A stretch of 64,000 bases of DNA, taken from assembly GCF_900177725.1 (NCBI RefSeq), contig NZ_FXAT01000013.1:124001-188000 (forward strand), written 5' to 3'. Source of the stretch: Paraburkholderia susongensis. GTDB lineage: Bacteria > Pseudomonadota > Gammaproteobacteria > Burkholderiales > Burkholderiaceae. Shown here piece after piece: positions 43,707 through 52,384 of this stretch. Numbering within the stretch: the first letter of the stretch is position 1; every line of letters begins with the position of its first letter. Position numbers and translations under genes: made by a program. The notes below the pieces were generated by a model that did no database searches, had not been told where the DNA came from, and saw only the letters and a program-made list of their open reading frames with translations.

Positions 43707-45389
43707 ATGAACCCATCCGCCGAAGCCGCAACGTCCGCTACGTCGCCATTCGCCCCTGCCCGCTCGTGGACGACCCGCCGCGATGAAAAGAACCGCCGCC
43801 TCGCGGCCATCGCGCCGTGGCTCGAAGACGGTGTGCTGCCCGCGCACCGCATCGTCGATGCGCTCGAAACGCTGATCCAGCCCGGCGAGCGTGTCGTGCT
43901 CGAAGGCGACAACCAGAAACAGGCCGACTTCCTGTCGCGCTCGCTCGCGAAGGTCGATCCGCAGAAGCTGCACGACGTGCATCTGCTGATCTCGAGCATC
44001 AGTCGTCCTGAACATCTGACGCTGTTCGAGCGCGGCATCGCGCACAAGGTCGATTTTTCGTTCGCGGGACCGCAGAGTCTGCGCGTCGCGCAACTGCTCG
44101 AGGACGGTCAGCTCGAAATCGGCGCGATCTATACGTATGTCGAGCTGTACGCGCGTATGTTCGTCGACCTGAGCCCGCACGTCGCGCTGCTGTGCGCGGA
44201 AAAAGCCGACCGCCACGGCAATCTCTACACCGGCCCGAATACCGAGGACACGCCGACCATCGCCGAGGCCGCCGCGTTCCGTCACGGCATCGTGATCGTG
44301 CAGGTCAACGAGATCGTCGACGAACTGCCGCGCGTCGACATTCCGGGCTCGTGGGTCGACGTGGTCGTGCAGGCGGACCGGCCGTTCGCGGTCGAGCCGC
44401 TCTTCACGCGCGATCCGCGCCATATCGGCGATCTCCAGGTGCTGACCGCGATGATGGTGATTCGCGGCATCTACGAGCCGTATGGCGTGACGTCACTCAA
44501 TCATGGCATCGGCTTCGACACCGCGGCGATCGAACTGCTGTTGCCCACTTACGGCGAATCGCTCGGCCTCAAAGGCAAGATCTGCCGCAACTGGACGCTC
44601 AATCCACACCCGACGATGATCCCCGCGATCGAATCAGGCTGGGTCGACAGCATCCATTGCTTCGGCAGCGAGGTCGGCATGGAGGCCTATATCGAGGCGC
44701 GTCCCGACGTGTTCTTCACCGGCAACGACGGCAGCCTGCGCTCGAATCGCGTGCTGTGCCAGCTGGCCGGGCAATACGGCGTCGACCTGTTCATCGGCTC
44801 GACGCTGCAGATCGATGCGGACGCGAATTCGTCGACGGTCACGCGCGGGCGGCTCGCCGGATTCGGCGGTGCACCGAACATGGGCCACGATCCGCGCGGG
44901 CGACGTCATTCGAGCGAGGCGTGGTTGAAGCTGCTCAAGGGCGACGGCGCGGTGTCACGCGGCCAGAAGCTCGTCGTGCAACTCGCGGAGACGTACAAGA
45001 AAGGCGGCGAGCCGACCTTCGTCGATGAACTCGACGCGGTCGCGGTCGGCGCGAAAAGCGGCATGCCGATCGCGCCGGTCATGATCTACGGCGACGACGT
45101 GAGCCATGTGGTCACCGAGGAAGGCATCGCGCATCTGCACAAGGCCGAGGGCATCGACGAGCGGCGCGCGGCGCTCGCCGCGGTGGCCGGCGTCACGCCG
45201 ATCGGCCTGCGCGCGAAGCCGGAGAAGAGCGCGGAATTGCGCCGGCGCGGTATCGTCGCCTATCCGGAAGACCTCGGCATCCGGCGTGGCGAAGCGAAGC
45301 GCTCGCTGCTCGCGGCGCGCAGCATCGACGATCTGGTCACGTGGTCGGGCGGCCTCTACGCGCCGCCGGCGCGCTTCAGGAGCTGGTGA
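43707..45389 (+). CDS. mdcA: Malonate decarboxylase alpha subunit (acetyl-S-ACP:malonate transferase)
   Basis: A 560-residue subunit that swaps acetate on the acyl carrier subunit for malonate. The sequence is collinear with MdcA: RRDEKNRRLAAIAPWLEDG, VLEGDNQKQADFLSRSLAKV, EVGMEAYIEARPDVFFTGND and the CoA-transferase-like VDLFIGSTLQIDADANSSTV are recognisable. I chose ATG 43707 with GGGAG upstream; a TTG at 43695 would overlap the gntR stop. First structural gene of the operon mdcABCDEGH; mdcB starts 2 bp after its stop. Confidence 0.95.
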   Translation: MNPSAEAATSATSPFAPARSWTTRRDEKNRRLAAIAPWLEDGVLPAHRIVDALETLIQPGERVVLEGDNQKQADFLSRSLAKVDPQKLHDVHLLISSISRPEHLTLFERGIAHKVDFSFAGPQSLRVAQLLEDGQLEIGAIYTYVELYARMFVDLSPHVALLCAEKADRHGNLYTGPNTEDTPTIAEAAAFRHGIVIVQVNEIVDELPRVDIPGSWVDVVVQADRPFAVEPLFTRDPRHIGDLQVLTAMMVIRGIYEPYGVTSLNHGIGFDTAAIELLLPTYGESLGLKGKICRNWTLNPHPTMIPAIESGWVDSIHCFGSEVGMEAYIEARPDVFFTGNDGSLRSNRVLCQLAGQYGVDLFIGSTLQIDADANSSTVTRGRLAGFGGAPNMGHDPRGRRHSSEAWLKLLKGDGAVSRGQKLVVQLAETYKKGGEPTFVDELDAVAVGAKSGMPIAPVMIYGDDVSHVVTEEGIAHLHKAEGIDERRAALAAVAGVTPIGLRAKPEKSAELRRRGIVAYPEDLGIRRGEAKRSLLAARSIDDLVTWSGGLYAPPARFRSW

Positions 45390-45391
45390 CG

Positions 45392-46450
45392 ATGGCGAAC
45401 GCTGCCTCGCTCGAATGCGCGGTATTGTCGTCGGCGTCGATTGCGCGCGGCACGTGCGGTGTGTTTTCCGGCGCGCCGCTCGATGCGCTACGTGATGCGC
45501 CGTTCGACACTCGCTTCTCCGCCCAGCGCTTCGATGCGCAACTCGCGCGTTGCGCGATCACCGCGCTCGTCGACGAAGCGCGGCTCACGCCGAAGCCCGC
45601 GCTGGTCGATCAGCGCGGCAGCGGCGCGCATCGCGACCTCGATCTCGCCATCATGCTGCGCTCGGCGCACGCGCTGGAACCGACTTTCGCGGCGCTCGCG
45701 CGCGTGGCGCGTCACCGCGGCGAACCGTCCGCGCTGCTGCGCAGCGAACTCGCGCAGATCGGCCGCGCGGGCGAACAGGACATGATGCGCGCGACCGGCG
45801 GCAGCAACGCGCATCGCGGCGCAATCTGGATCGTCGGCTTGCTCGTCGCGGGTGCGGCGCTGGACATGTGTTCGGGCGCGTCCGCGCCTGGGCCAATGAT
45901 TACGCCAATGATCGCGCCGCCGATCGCGCCCAACTCCACACCATTACCTGGCAATGCCAGGCATCCCGACGCCGTGCGCATCTGCACGCTGGCCGCGCAG
46001 ATCGCCTGCTTCCCCGACCGCTTCGCCGCGCCCACCGACAGCCACGGCGAACGCGCGCGCCGGCGCTATCGGGTGGGCGGTGCGCGCCGCGAAGCACAGG
46101 ACGGCTTCCCGCACGTGGTCGACGTCGGCCTGCCCGCGCTGCAGGCGGCGCGCTCGCGCGGCGCCGGCGAGAACGCCGCGCGCGTCGACGCGCTGCTCAC
46201 CATCATGGCCTCGCTCGACGACACCTGCCTGCTGCATCGCGCGGGACTCGCCGGTTTGCACGCCGGGCAGCGCGGTGCGCAACGCGTGCTCGACACGGGC
46301 GGCAGTTCGACACCCGCGGGCCGCAACGCGCTCGACGCGCTCGAACGCGAACTGCTGTCGCTCAACGCGTCACCCGGCGGCGCGGCCGACCTGCTCGCCG
46401 CCACCCTCTTTCTCGACATGCTGGCGCCTCGCGACGCCGGCCGGAGCTGA
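45392..46450 (+). CDS. mdcB: Triphosphoribosyl-dephospho-CoA synthase
   Basis: A 352-residue CitG-family enzyme that makes 2'-(5''-triphosphoribosyl)-3'-dephospho-CoA from ATP and dephospho-CoA, the precursor of the malonate decarboxylase prosthetic group. Conserved blocks are LTPKPALVDQRGSGAHRDLD, TGGSNAHRGAIW, RYRVGGARREAQDGFPHV and DDTCLLHRAG, each altered only slightly from the CitG/MdcB consensus. The ATG at 45392 is 2 bp after mdcA. Between the third and fourth quarter lies an Ala/Pro-rich stretch (about residues 165-190), longer than usual. Confidence 0.93.
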   Translation: MANAASLECAVLSSASIARGTCGVFSGAPLDALRDAPFDTRFSAQRFDAQLARCAITALVDEARLTPKPALVDQRGSGAHRDLDLAIMLRSAHALEPTFAALARVARHRGEPSALLRSELAQIGRAGEQDMMRATGGSNAHRGAIWIVGLLVAGAALDMCSGASAPGPMITPMIAPPIAPNSTPLPGNARHPDAVRICTLAAQIACFPDRFAAPTDSHGERARRRYRVGGARREAQDGFPHVVDVGLPALQAARSRGAGENAARVDALLTIMASLDDTCLLHRAGLAGLHAGQRGAQRVLDTGGSSTPAGRNALDALERELLSLNASPGGAADLLAATLFLDMLAPRDAGRS

Positions 46451-46455
46451 GCCCC

Positions 46456-46779
46456 ATGGAACATCTGACCTTCGACTATCCGGCGCAACGCGCCGTCACG
46501 ACCCGCGCGCATGTCGGCGTGGTCGGCTCGGGCGATCTCGAAGTGCTGCTCTCGCCCGCCGCTGCCGGCGCAAGCGGCCCGGCGCTCGCCGCGCACGTGG
46601 TCGTGCGCACGAGCGTCGACGGCTACGGCCACATCTGGAAGAGCGTGCTCGACCGTTTCTTCACGCGCTACGACGGCGCCGCGCGCATCGAAATCAACGA
46701 CTTCGGCGCGACGCCCGGCGTGGTCGCGCTGCGGCTCGCGGAAGCGGTCGAAGCCGCCGAAGACGGAGACAGCGTATGA
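46456..46779 (+). CDS. mdcC: Malonate decarboxylase acyl carrier protein (delta subunit)
   Basis: A 107-residue acyl carrier subunit. Ser25 in VGSGDLEVL is the site where the phosphoribosyl-dephospho-CoA group is attached in known MdcC proteins, and it is conserved. HVVVRTSVDGYGHIWKSVLDRFF and ARIEINDFGATPGVVALRL follow the family. The stop overlaps the start of mdcD (ATGA), a sign of translational coupling. Confidence 0.95.
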   Translation: MEHLTFDYPAQRAVTTRAHVGVVGSGDLEVLLSPAAAGASGPALAAHVVVRTSVDGYGHIWKSVLDRFFTRYDGAARIEINDFGATPGVVALRLAEAVEAAEDGDSV

Positions 46780-47672
46780 GCACGGCCGCCAATCCTCAAC
46801 CTGCGGTTCATGCCGCGCCGCTGCTGCGCGACAGCTTCATCGAATTGCCCGCGCGCGAGCGCGCCCGCGCGCTGCTCGATGCGGGCAGCTTCCGCGAACT
46901 GCTTGGGCCGTTCGATCGCATCGAGTCGCCGTGGCTGCCGCTGCAAGGCATCGTCTGCCAGGCCGACGACGGCTGCGTGATCGCGCGCGGCACGATCGAC
47001 GGCGAACCGGCCGTGGTGGCCGCGATCGAATCCGCGTTCCAGGGCGGCAGCATCGGCGAAGTGTCGGGCAGCAAAATCGCCGCGGCGCTCGAGATGGCCC
47101 TGCGCGACTGCGAGCGCGGCAAGCGCGTGCGCCCGGTCGTGCTGTTCGAAACCGGCGGCGTGCGCTTGCAGGAAGCGAACCTCGGGCTCGCCGTAATCGC
47201 CGAGATTCAGGCGGCGATCGTCGCGCTGCGCCGGCACGTGCCGGTGGTCGGCGTGGTCGCGGGCATGGTCGGCTGCTTCGGCGGCATGTCGCTCGCGGCC
47301 GCGCTGTGCTCGTATCTGCTCGTGACGAAGCAGGGCCGGCTCGGCATGAATGGCCCCGAAGTGATCGAGCAGGAAGCCGGTATCGAAGAACTCGACGCGA
47401 GCGACCGCCGTCGCGTGTGGCAACTGATCGGCGGCGAGCAGCGCGTCGCCACCGCGCTCGCCGACCGGCTCGTCGACGATGACGCCAACGCGGTGCGCGC
47501 CGCGGTGCACGCGGCGTTCGTGCAAGGCGTGCCGGCCGCACACCGCAGCGAGCAGGTCGACACGTTCCTGAGCCTGCTCGCGCAGGTGGATCCCGCAAGC
47601 GTCACGCCGCAGAACATGCGCGAGCTTTATCGATCAGGCATTCACGGCGCCGCGAACAAGGAGCAGCCATGA
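46776..47672 (+). CDS. mdcD: Malonate decarboxylase beta subunit
   Basis: A 298-residue carboxyltransferase-type subunit of the crotonase fold. FIELPARERARALLDAGSFR, VAAIESAFQGGSIGEVSG, RPVVLFETGGVRLQEANLGL and GMVGCFGGMSLAAALCSYL (oxyanion region) are recognisable. Together with MdcE it decarboxylates malonyl-S-ACP to acetyl-S-ACP. Start ATG overlaps the mdcC stop, and its own stop overlaps the mdcE start by four bases (ATGA). Confidence 0.95.
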   Translation: MSTAANPQPAVHAAPLLRDSFIELPARERARALLDAGSFRELLGPFDRIESPWLPLQGIVCQADDGCVIARGTIDGEPAVVAAIESAFQGGSIGEVSGSKIAAALEMALRDCERGKRVRPVVLFETGGVRLQEANLGLAVIAEIQAAIVALRRHVPVVGVVAGMVGCFGGMSLAAALCSYLLVTKQGRLGMNGPEVIEQEAGIEELDASDRRRVWQLIGGEQRVATALADRLVDDDANAVRAAVHAAFVQGVPAAHRSEQVDTFLSLLAQVDPASVTPQNMRELYRSGIHGAANKEQP

Positions 47673-48508
47673 GCGACACCACACCTACCCGCGGCGCGCG
47701 CTGGTTCCATGCGCTTGCAGGCCAACCGGCCGGCGCGGCGCCCGTGTGGAGCGGCGATGCGCCACTCGGCGGGGAAACCGCGCGCTTCATCACGGTCGTG
47801 CCCGATCCGGCGAACCGCTTTGCGCGCGCGACCAGCAACGTGGTCGGCCTCGAACAGGGCTGGCGGCTCGCGCGCGCGGTGCGCGAAGCGATCGATGCGG
47901 ATGCAAACGTGAATGCAGGCGCAAATACGGCAGGCAGCACGCGCCGCCCGATCGTCGCGATCGTCGACGTAAAAAGCCAGGCGTACGGCTATCGCGAGGA
48001 AATGCTCGGCATTCACCTCGCGTGCGCGGCCGCCGTCGATGCCTATGCGAGCGCGCGCGACGCGGGTCATCCGGTGATCGCGCTGATCGTCGGGCCGGCG
48101 ATGTCGGGCGCGTTCCTCGCGCACGGCTATCAGGCGAACCGCATCGTCGCGCTCGACGCACCCGGCACGATGGTCCACGCGATGGGCAAGGAAGCGGCCG
48201 CGCGCGTCACGCGCCGCACGGTCGAAGCGCTCGACGAACTCGGCGAGACCATCGTGCCGATGTCGTATTCGATGGCGTCGTTCGCGAAGCTCGGGCTGCT
48301 CGATCAGTTGATCGAAGGTGTTGATGCCGATGCGCCGGATGCAGCGCAGATCGAGTGCGTACGCGGCGTGCTCATCGAGCAGATCCGTAGCGCGCGCGAA
48401 GGCGGACGCACGCTGGCGCATCGGCTCGAATCGGCGGCGGCGCGGCAGAATCGGGCGGCGTCGATCGAAGTGCGGCGGCGGCTCGCCGAACAGTGGGATG
48501 CACTGTGA
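47669..48508 (+). CDS. mdcE: Malonate decarboxylase gamma subunit
   Basis: A 279-residue partner of MdcD in malonyl-S-ACP decarboxylation. RGARWFHALAG at the start, PIVAIVDVKSQAYGYREEMLGIH, ALIVGPAMSGAFLAHGYQANR and DAPGTMVHAMGKEAAARVT are typical of the subunit. An Ala/Asn-rich insertion (about residues 78-90) is present between strands. Its stop codon shares a base with the mdcG start (TGATG). Confidence 0.95.
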   Translation: MSDTTPTRGARWFHALAGQPAGAAPVWSGDAPLGGETARFITVVPDPANRFARATSNVVGLEQGWRLARAVREAIDADANVNAGANTAGSTRRPIVAIVDVKSQAYGYREEMLGIHLACAAAVDAYASARDAGHPVIALIVGPAMSGAFLAHGYQANRIVALDAPGTMVHAMGKEAAARVTRRTVEALDELGETIVPMSYSMASFAKLGLLDQLIEGVDADAPDAAQIECVRGVLIEQIRSAREGGRTLAHRLESAAARQNRAASIEVRRRLAEQWDAL

Positions 48509-49272
48509 TGCGGGTTTGTGCGGCGCCGCCGTTCGAGGCCTCGCGTGTCGCGCCGGGTGCCGCTTCGTCCGCAGGCGGGGCTACGGCTGCGGTTGCGGCT
48601 ACGGCTGCGGTCGTGGCTGCAAGCAACACGCAGTGGCGCCCGCACGATCTGCTGCGCTTGCAACACCTCCGTTCGTTCGCGGACGAACCGGCATGGGTCC
48701 GCGATGCGTTCGCGCGCGCGCCGTATGCAGTCGTCCGGCGCGCGCCGGCGGCCGATGGGTTCGTTGCGATCGGCGTGCGTGGTGCTGGACGTGCACGACG
48801 TTATGGTTCCTGGGCGCATGCGGACGACATCGTGAGCGTTGTGTCTCCGGAATCGTTGACGCAGGCGCAGCCGGAAACCGGACGCCGTGCATTGCCGTGT
48901 TTCGTTGCGCTTTCAGCGCTGCAAAGCGATGCGGTGGGCTCCCTCACTCGATTCGTCTGGGGGCCGACGGGCAGTGCAGGCTTCGAATTAGCCACGCGGA
49001 TGCCAACCGTGACCGAAACCAGCGATCTCGATCTGCTGATTCGCGCGCCCGAACGTTTAGCGCAAGACTTTGCGTGCGTCCTGCTCGATCAACTGCAAGC
49101 GCTCGCGGCGCATATCGGTATCCGCATCGACACACAACTCGAAACGCCCACAGGCGGCGTGGCGCTCGCCGAATGGGCCGCGGGCAAAGCGCGCGTGCTG
49201 GCGCGCGCCGCCAGCGGCCCACAACTGATCGCCGATCCGTGGGCGATCGATGCTCACACCGGCACCGCATGA
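48508..49272 (+). CDS. mdcG: Malonate decarboxylase holo-ACP synthase (phosphoribosyl-dephospho-CoA transferase)
   Basis: A 254-residue nucleotidyltransferase that attaches the prosthetic group to MdcC Ser25. The catalytic Asp pair is in ETSDLDLLIRAPE, preceded by FVWGPTGSAGFELAT. The first 45 residues before the homologous HDLLRL segment are an Ala/Val/Thr-rich stretch encoded by a near-perfect 18-bp tandem duplication at about 48580-48615 (GCTACGGCTGCGGTTGCG type unit). This extension is unusual for MdcG. Overlaps mdcE by one base and mdcH by four. Confidence 0.9.
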   Translation: MRVCAAPPFEASRVAPGAASSAGGATAAVAATAAVVAASNTQWRPHDLLRLQHLRSFADEPAWVRDAFARAPYAVVRRAPAADGFVAIGVRGAGRARRYGSWAHADDIVSVVSPESLTQAQPETGRRALPCFVALSALQSDAVGSLTRFVWGPTGSAGFELATRMPTVTETSDLDLLIRAPERLAQDFACVLLDQLQALAAHIGIRIDTQLETPTGGVALAEWAAGKARVLARAASGPQLIADPWAIDAHTGTA

Positions 49273-50204
49273 TGCTCGCGCTGCTATTTCCCGGCCAGGG
49301 CGCGCAAAGCGAGGGCTTTTTGCATCGGCTGCCACAGCATCGCGCGGTGCAAGAAGTGATCGCGGAAGCATCCGACACGCTTGGCGCCGATGTTTTGACG
49401 CTCGACACGCCGGATGCATTGCATTCGACTGTCGCCGTGCAGACTGGCTTGACGATCGCGGGCGTAGCGATAACGCGTGCGCTCGCCGATGAAGGGTTCG
49501 CCGCGCAGATCAGCGCGGGCTTGTCGGTCGGCGCCTATGCGGCGGCGGTCAGTTGCGGCGCGCTTCAGTTTCGTGACGCGCTGAAGATGGTGCGGCGGCG
49601 CGCCGAGCTGATGGAAGCGGCCTACCCAACGGGTTATGGTCTCGCGGCTATTTCAGGCTTGAGCGAGCATCAGGTGGAAACGCTCGCTGCACAGCATGCT
49701 GGCGATGAAAGGCAACGCGTGTATGTCGGCAACGTGAATGCGCCGCGGCAAATCGTGATGGCCGGTGCGGACGAGGCGCTCGACGCCTTCATTGAACGCG
49801 CGCTCGCGGCCGGCGCGCGCAAGGCCACGCGGCTCGCGGTTAGCGTTCCTTCGCATTGCGAATTGCTCGCGCACGCGAGCGATGAACTGCTCGCCTATTC
49901 TGGCGAGTTGGATTTTCATGCGCCAGGCAGTGTTTATATCGGCAATCGCGGCGGGCGGCCGTTGTATACGGCCGAAGCGATCCGCGAAGACCTTGCGACC
50001 AATATGCGTTACACGGTGCGCTGGTTCGATGCGCTCACGGCGATGCAGGAAATGGGCGCAAGCGTGCTGGTCGAAGCGCCGCCGGGGCAGGTGTCGACGG
50101 ATATCGTGCGGGAGAACTTTTCCGCGGTTGTTGCGCTTGCGGGCGGGGCGTTGTCGTTCGATCAGTTGGTGAATACGGTGCGCCGGCGGTTGGGACGGGA
50201 TTGA
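49269..50204 (+). CDS. mdcH: Malonyl-CoA:ACP transacylase of malonate decarboxylase (epsilon)
   Basis: A 311-residue FabD-like acyltransferase. LLFPGQGAQSEGFL is the N-terminal motif, AGLSVGAYAAAV contains the nucleophile Ser (GLSVGxY replaces FabD's GHSLGEY), and AVSVPSHCELLA contains the catalytic His. MdcH loads malonyl onto the carrier, activating the enzyme. ATG 49269 overlaps the mdcG stop; a second ATG is at 49272. Last gene of the operon; the ytf operon converges 42 bp further on. Confidence 0.93.
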   Translation: MMLALLFPGQGAQSEGFLHRLPQHRAVQEVIAEASDTLGADVLTLDTPDALHSTVAVQTGLTIAGVAITRALADEGFAAQISAGLSVGAYAAAVSCGALQFRDALKMVRRRAELMEAAYPTGYGLAAISGLSEHQVETLAAQHAGDERQRVYVGNVNAPRQIVMAGADEALDAFIERALAAGARKATRLAVSVPSHCELLAHASDELLAYSGELDFHAPGSVYIGNRGGRPLYTAEAIREDLATNMRYTVRWFDALTAMQEMGASVLVEAPPGQVSTDIVRENFSAVVALAGGALSFDQLVNTVRRRLGRD

Positions 50205-50246
50205 CGAATGGCCGCAGCATCGCCATTCCCGCCGCCTGCCCTCACC

Positions 50247-51344
50247 CTACCCCGGCGCCCTCCCCAACACCTGCGAATCCGGCTGCGCCGGGGCTGACGT
50301 CTCGCCACGCCCATGCCCACGCCCCGCCGTCGCCACAGCGCCCGTCCCCCCCGGCCGCCGCACCGACTTCGCATGCCGCTCGATCAACCGCTGCAACAGG
50401 CAGAATGCACACAGCAGCGCGCCGATCACGATCCGCGTCCACCACGAGCTGAGCGTACCGTCGAACGTAATCAGCGTCTGGATCGTGCCGAGAATACCGA
50501 CGCCAAACAGCGAGCCGACCACATAGCCGACGCCGCCCGTCAGCAGCGTGCCGCCGATCACCGTCGCCGCGATTGCGTCGAGCTCCATCCCCTGCCCTTG
50601 CAGCCCATAGCCCGATAGCACGTAGAACGTGAACACCGCACCACCGAGCGCCGAACAGAACCCGCTCAATGCATACACACCGATGCGCGTGCGCGCGACC
50701 GGCAGCCCCATCAGCAATGCCGAGCGCGGGTTGCCGCCGACCGCGTAAACGTTGCGGCCAAAGCGCGTGAAATGCGCGACGTAGATCGCGGCCGCGAGCG
50801 CCGCGAGTGCGATCAGCACGTTCGCCGACACCGAACCGACACCGATGTTCAGACGAAACGCCGAGATCTTCTGGAACGTCGGATCGGTGATCGTGATCGA
50901 CTGCGTCGTAATCACAAAGCACAGGCCGCGCGCGAAAAACATCCCGGCCAGCGTCACGATGAACGCCTGCAAGCGGAAGAAGTGAATCAGCGCGCCCTGC
51001 ACCGCGCCGAACACGGTGCCCATCAGGAGCACGATCGGAATGATGATCCACACCGACAGATGCATGTGCTCGGAGAGCACCGCCTCGACGATCGTCGTGA
51101 GCGCCACCACCGAGCCCACCGACAGATCGATGCCGCCCGACACGATCACGAACGTCATGCCGATCGCGACGATCAGCAGGAACGCGTTGTCGACGAGCAG
51201 ATCGAGCAGCACCTGCCACGAGAAGAAGCCGGTGTACATCACCGAGCCGAAGCCGAATAGCGCGCAGAATAGCAGGATCGTCACCGCAATCGGCAGCGTG
51301 CGCGGATCGACCACGCGCGCAAGTGCTTCGAGAATTCGTCTCAT
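50247..51344 (-). CDS. yjfF: Galactofuranose-type sugar ABC permease YjfF
   Basis: A 365-residue permease of the RbsC/AraH family with 9-10 hydrophobic helices. IAIGMTFVIVSGGIDLSVGSVVAL is the diagnostic segment, and RFGRNVYAVGGNPRSALLMGLPV is the conserved EAA-like loop. TIQTLITFDGTLSSWWTRIVIG is typical of YjfF. The C-terminal 40 residues (Gly/Arg-rich) are an unusual soluble tail. Its ATG overlaps the ytfT stop by four bases. The open frame continuing to 52451 in this reading frame is an overlap artefact, not a longer protein. Confidence 0.92.
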   Translation of the reverse strand: MRRILEALARVVDPRTLPIAVTILLFCALFGFGSVMYTGFFSWQVLLDLLVDNAFLLIVAIGMTFVIVSGGIDLSVGSVVALTTIVEAVLSEHMHLSVWIIIPIVLLMGTVFGAVQGALIHFFRLQAFIVTLAGMFFARGLCFVITTQSITITDPTFQKISAFRLNIGVGSVSANVLIALAALAAAIYVAHFTRFGRNVYAVGGNPRSALLMGLPVARTRIGVYALSGFCSALGGAVFTFYVLSGYGLQGQGMELDAIAATVIGGTLLTGGVGYVVGSLFGVGILGTIQTLITFDGTLSSWWTRIVIGALLCAFCLLQRLIERHAKSVRRPGGTGAVATAGRGHGRGETSAPAQPDSQVLGRAPG

Positions 51345-52384
51345 CGTGCCACCCCGCGTGATTTGACGAGCGACGCGCCGAACGACACCGCGAGCGCGCG
51401 CGCCGCCGGCGACTGGATCACGCTGACCGCGAGCACGACCGCCGCCTTGACGACGAGCGTCGCTTCCGGCGGCACGCCGATCGAATACGTCGTGTACGTG
51501 AGCGTCTGGATGATGAGCGCGCCGAGCACCGTGCCCGCAAAGCTGAAGCGGCCGCCGAGCAGCGACGTGCCGCCGAGCGTCACCGCGAGAATCGCGTCGA
51601 GTTCGAGCAGCAGGCCCGCGTTGTTGCCGTCCGCGCTGCGCACATTCGAGCTGATCAGAATGCCCGCCAGCGCCGCAGTCAAACCCGAGAAGCTGTACAC
51701 CGCGAATACGATCGCCTTCGAGCGCAACCCGACGAGCCGCGTCGCGACCGGATTCACACCGATCGCGCGAATGAAGAGCCCGAGCGCCGTCCCTTCGACG
51801 AACGCGGCCGTCGCCAGCACGGCCACCGCCGCGATCCACACCGAGCACGGCACGCCGAGCCAGTAGCCGCCGCCGACGAACAGATAGCCAGGTGCGCCGA
51901 TCGGAATGATCTGCCCGGCGGTCAGCAGTTGCGCGATGCCGCGGCCGGCGACCATCAGGATCAGCGTCGCGATGATCGGCTGCATGCCGACGAACGAGAC
52001 GAGCAGGCCGTTCCACATGCCGCTCAGCACGCCGACCACGAGCGCCGCCGCGAGCGCCTGCGCAACCAGTGCGCCGCTCGGCACGGCTTGCGTCGCGAGT
52101 ATCGTCGCGGCCGCGGCACCCGCGATCGCAACCACCGCGCCGACCGAAATGTCGATGCCGCGCGTCGCGATCACGAGCGTCATGCCGATCGCGACGAGCA
52201 CGAGCGGCGCGGCGCGATTGAGAATGTCGATCGGCGCGCCGAACAGATGGCCGTCGAGCATGCGCAGCGCGAGGAAATGCGGATTGACCAGCAGGTTCAG
52301 CCCGAACAGCAGGACGAGCGTCACGCAGGGCCACAGCAGCGCGCTCTCGGCCCCGTCGCGCGCCAACCAGTTCGATAGCTTCAT
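51341..52384 (-). CDS. ytfT: Galactofuranose-type sugar ABC permease YtfT
   Basis: A 347-residue RbsC-family permease. VLVAIGMTLVIATRGIDISVGAVVAI and MWNGLLVSFVGMQPIIATLILMVAGRGIAQLL are the family marks, and FIRAIGVNPVATRLVGLRSK is the coupling loop. Start ATG overlaps the ytfR stop (ATGA), and the stop overlaps the yjfF start, so the three are translationally coupled. It pairs with YjfF in a heterodimeric permease. Confidence 0.93.
   Translation of the reverse strand: MKLSNWLARDGAESALLWPCVTLVLLFGLNLLVNPHFLALRMLDGHLFGAPIDILNRAAPLVLVAIGMTLVIATRGIDISVGAVVAIAGAAAATILATQAVPSGALVAQALAAALVVGVLSGMWNGLLVSFVGMQPIIATLILMVAGRGIAQLLTAGQIIPIGAPGYLFVGGGYWLGVPCSVWIAAVAVLATAAFVEGTALGLFIRAIGVNPVATRLVGLRSKAIVFAVYSFSGLTAALAGILISSNVRSADGNNAGLLLELDAILAVTLGGTSLLGGRFSFAGTVLGALIIQTLTYTTYSIGVPPEATLVVKAAVVLAVSVIQSPAARALAVSFGASLVKSRGVAR

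Noticed and set aside
42892-44423. Two long minus-strand frames over gntR and mdcA
   Set aside because: Arg/Ala-rich antisense artefacts of high-GC codon bias.
45550-46779. Plus-strand 409-codon frame overlapping mdcB and mdcC
   Set aside because: Only its last 107 codons are real (mdcC); the rest is mdcB out of frame.
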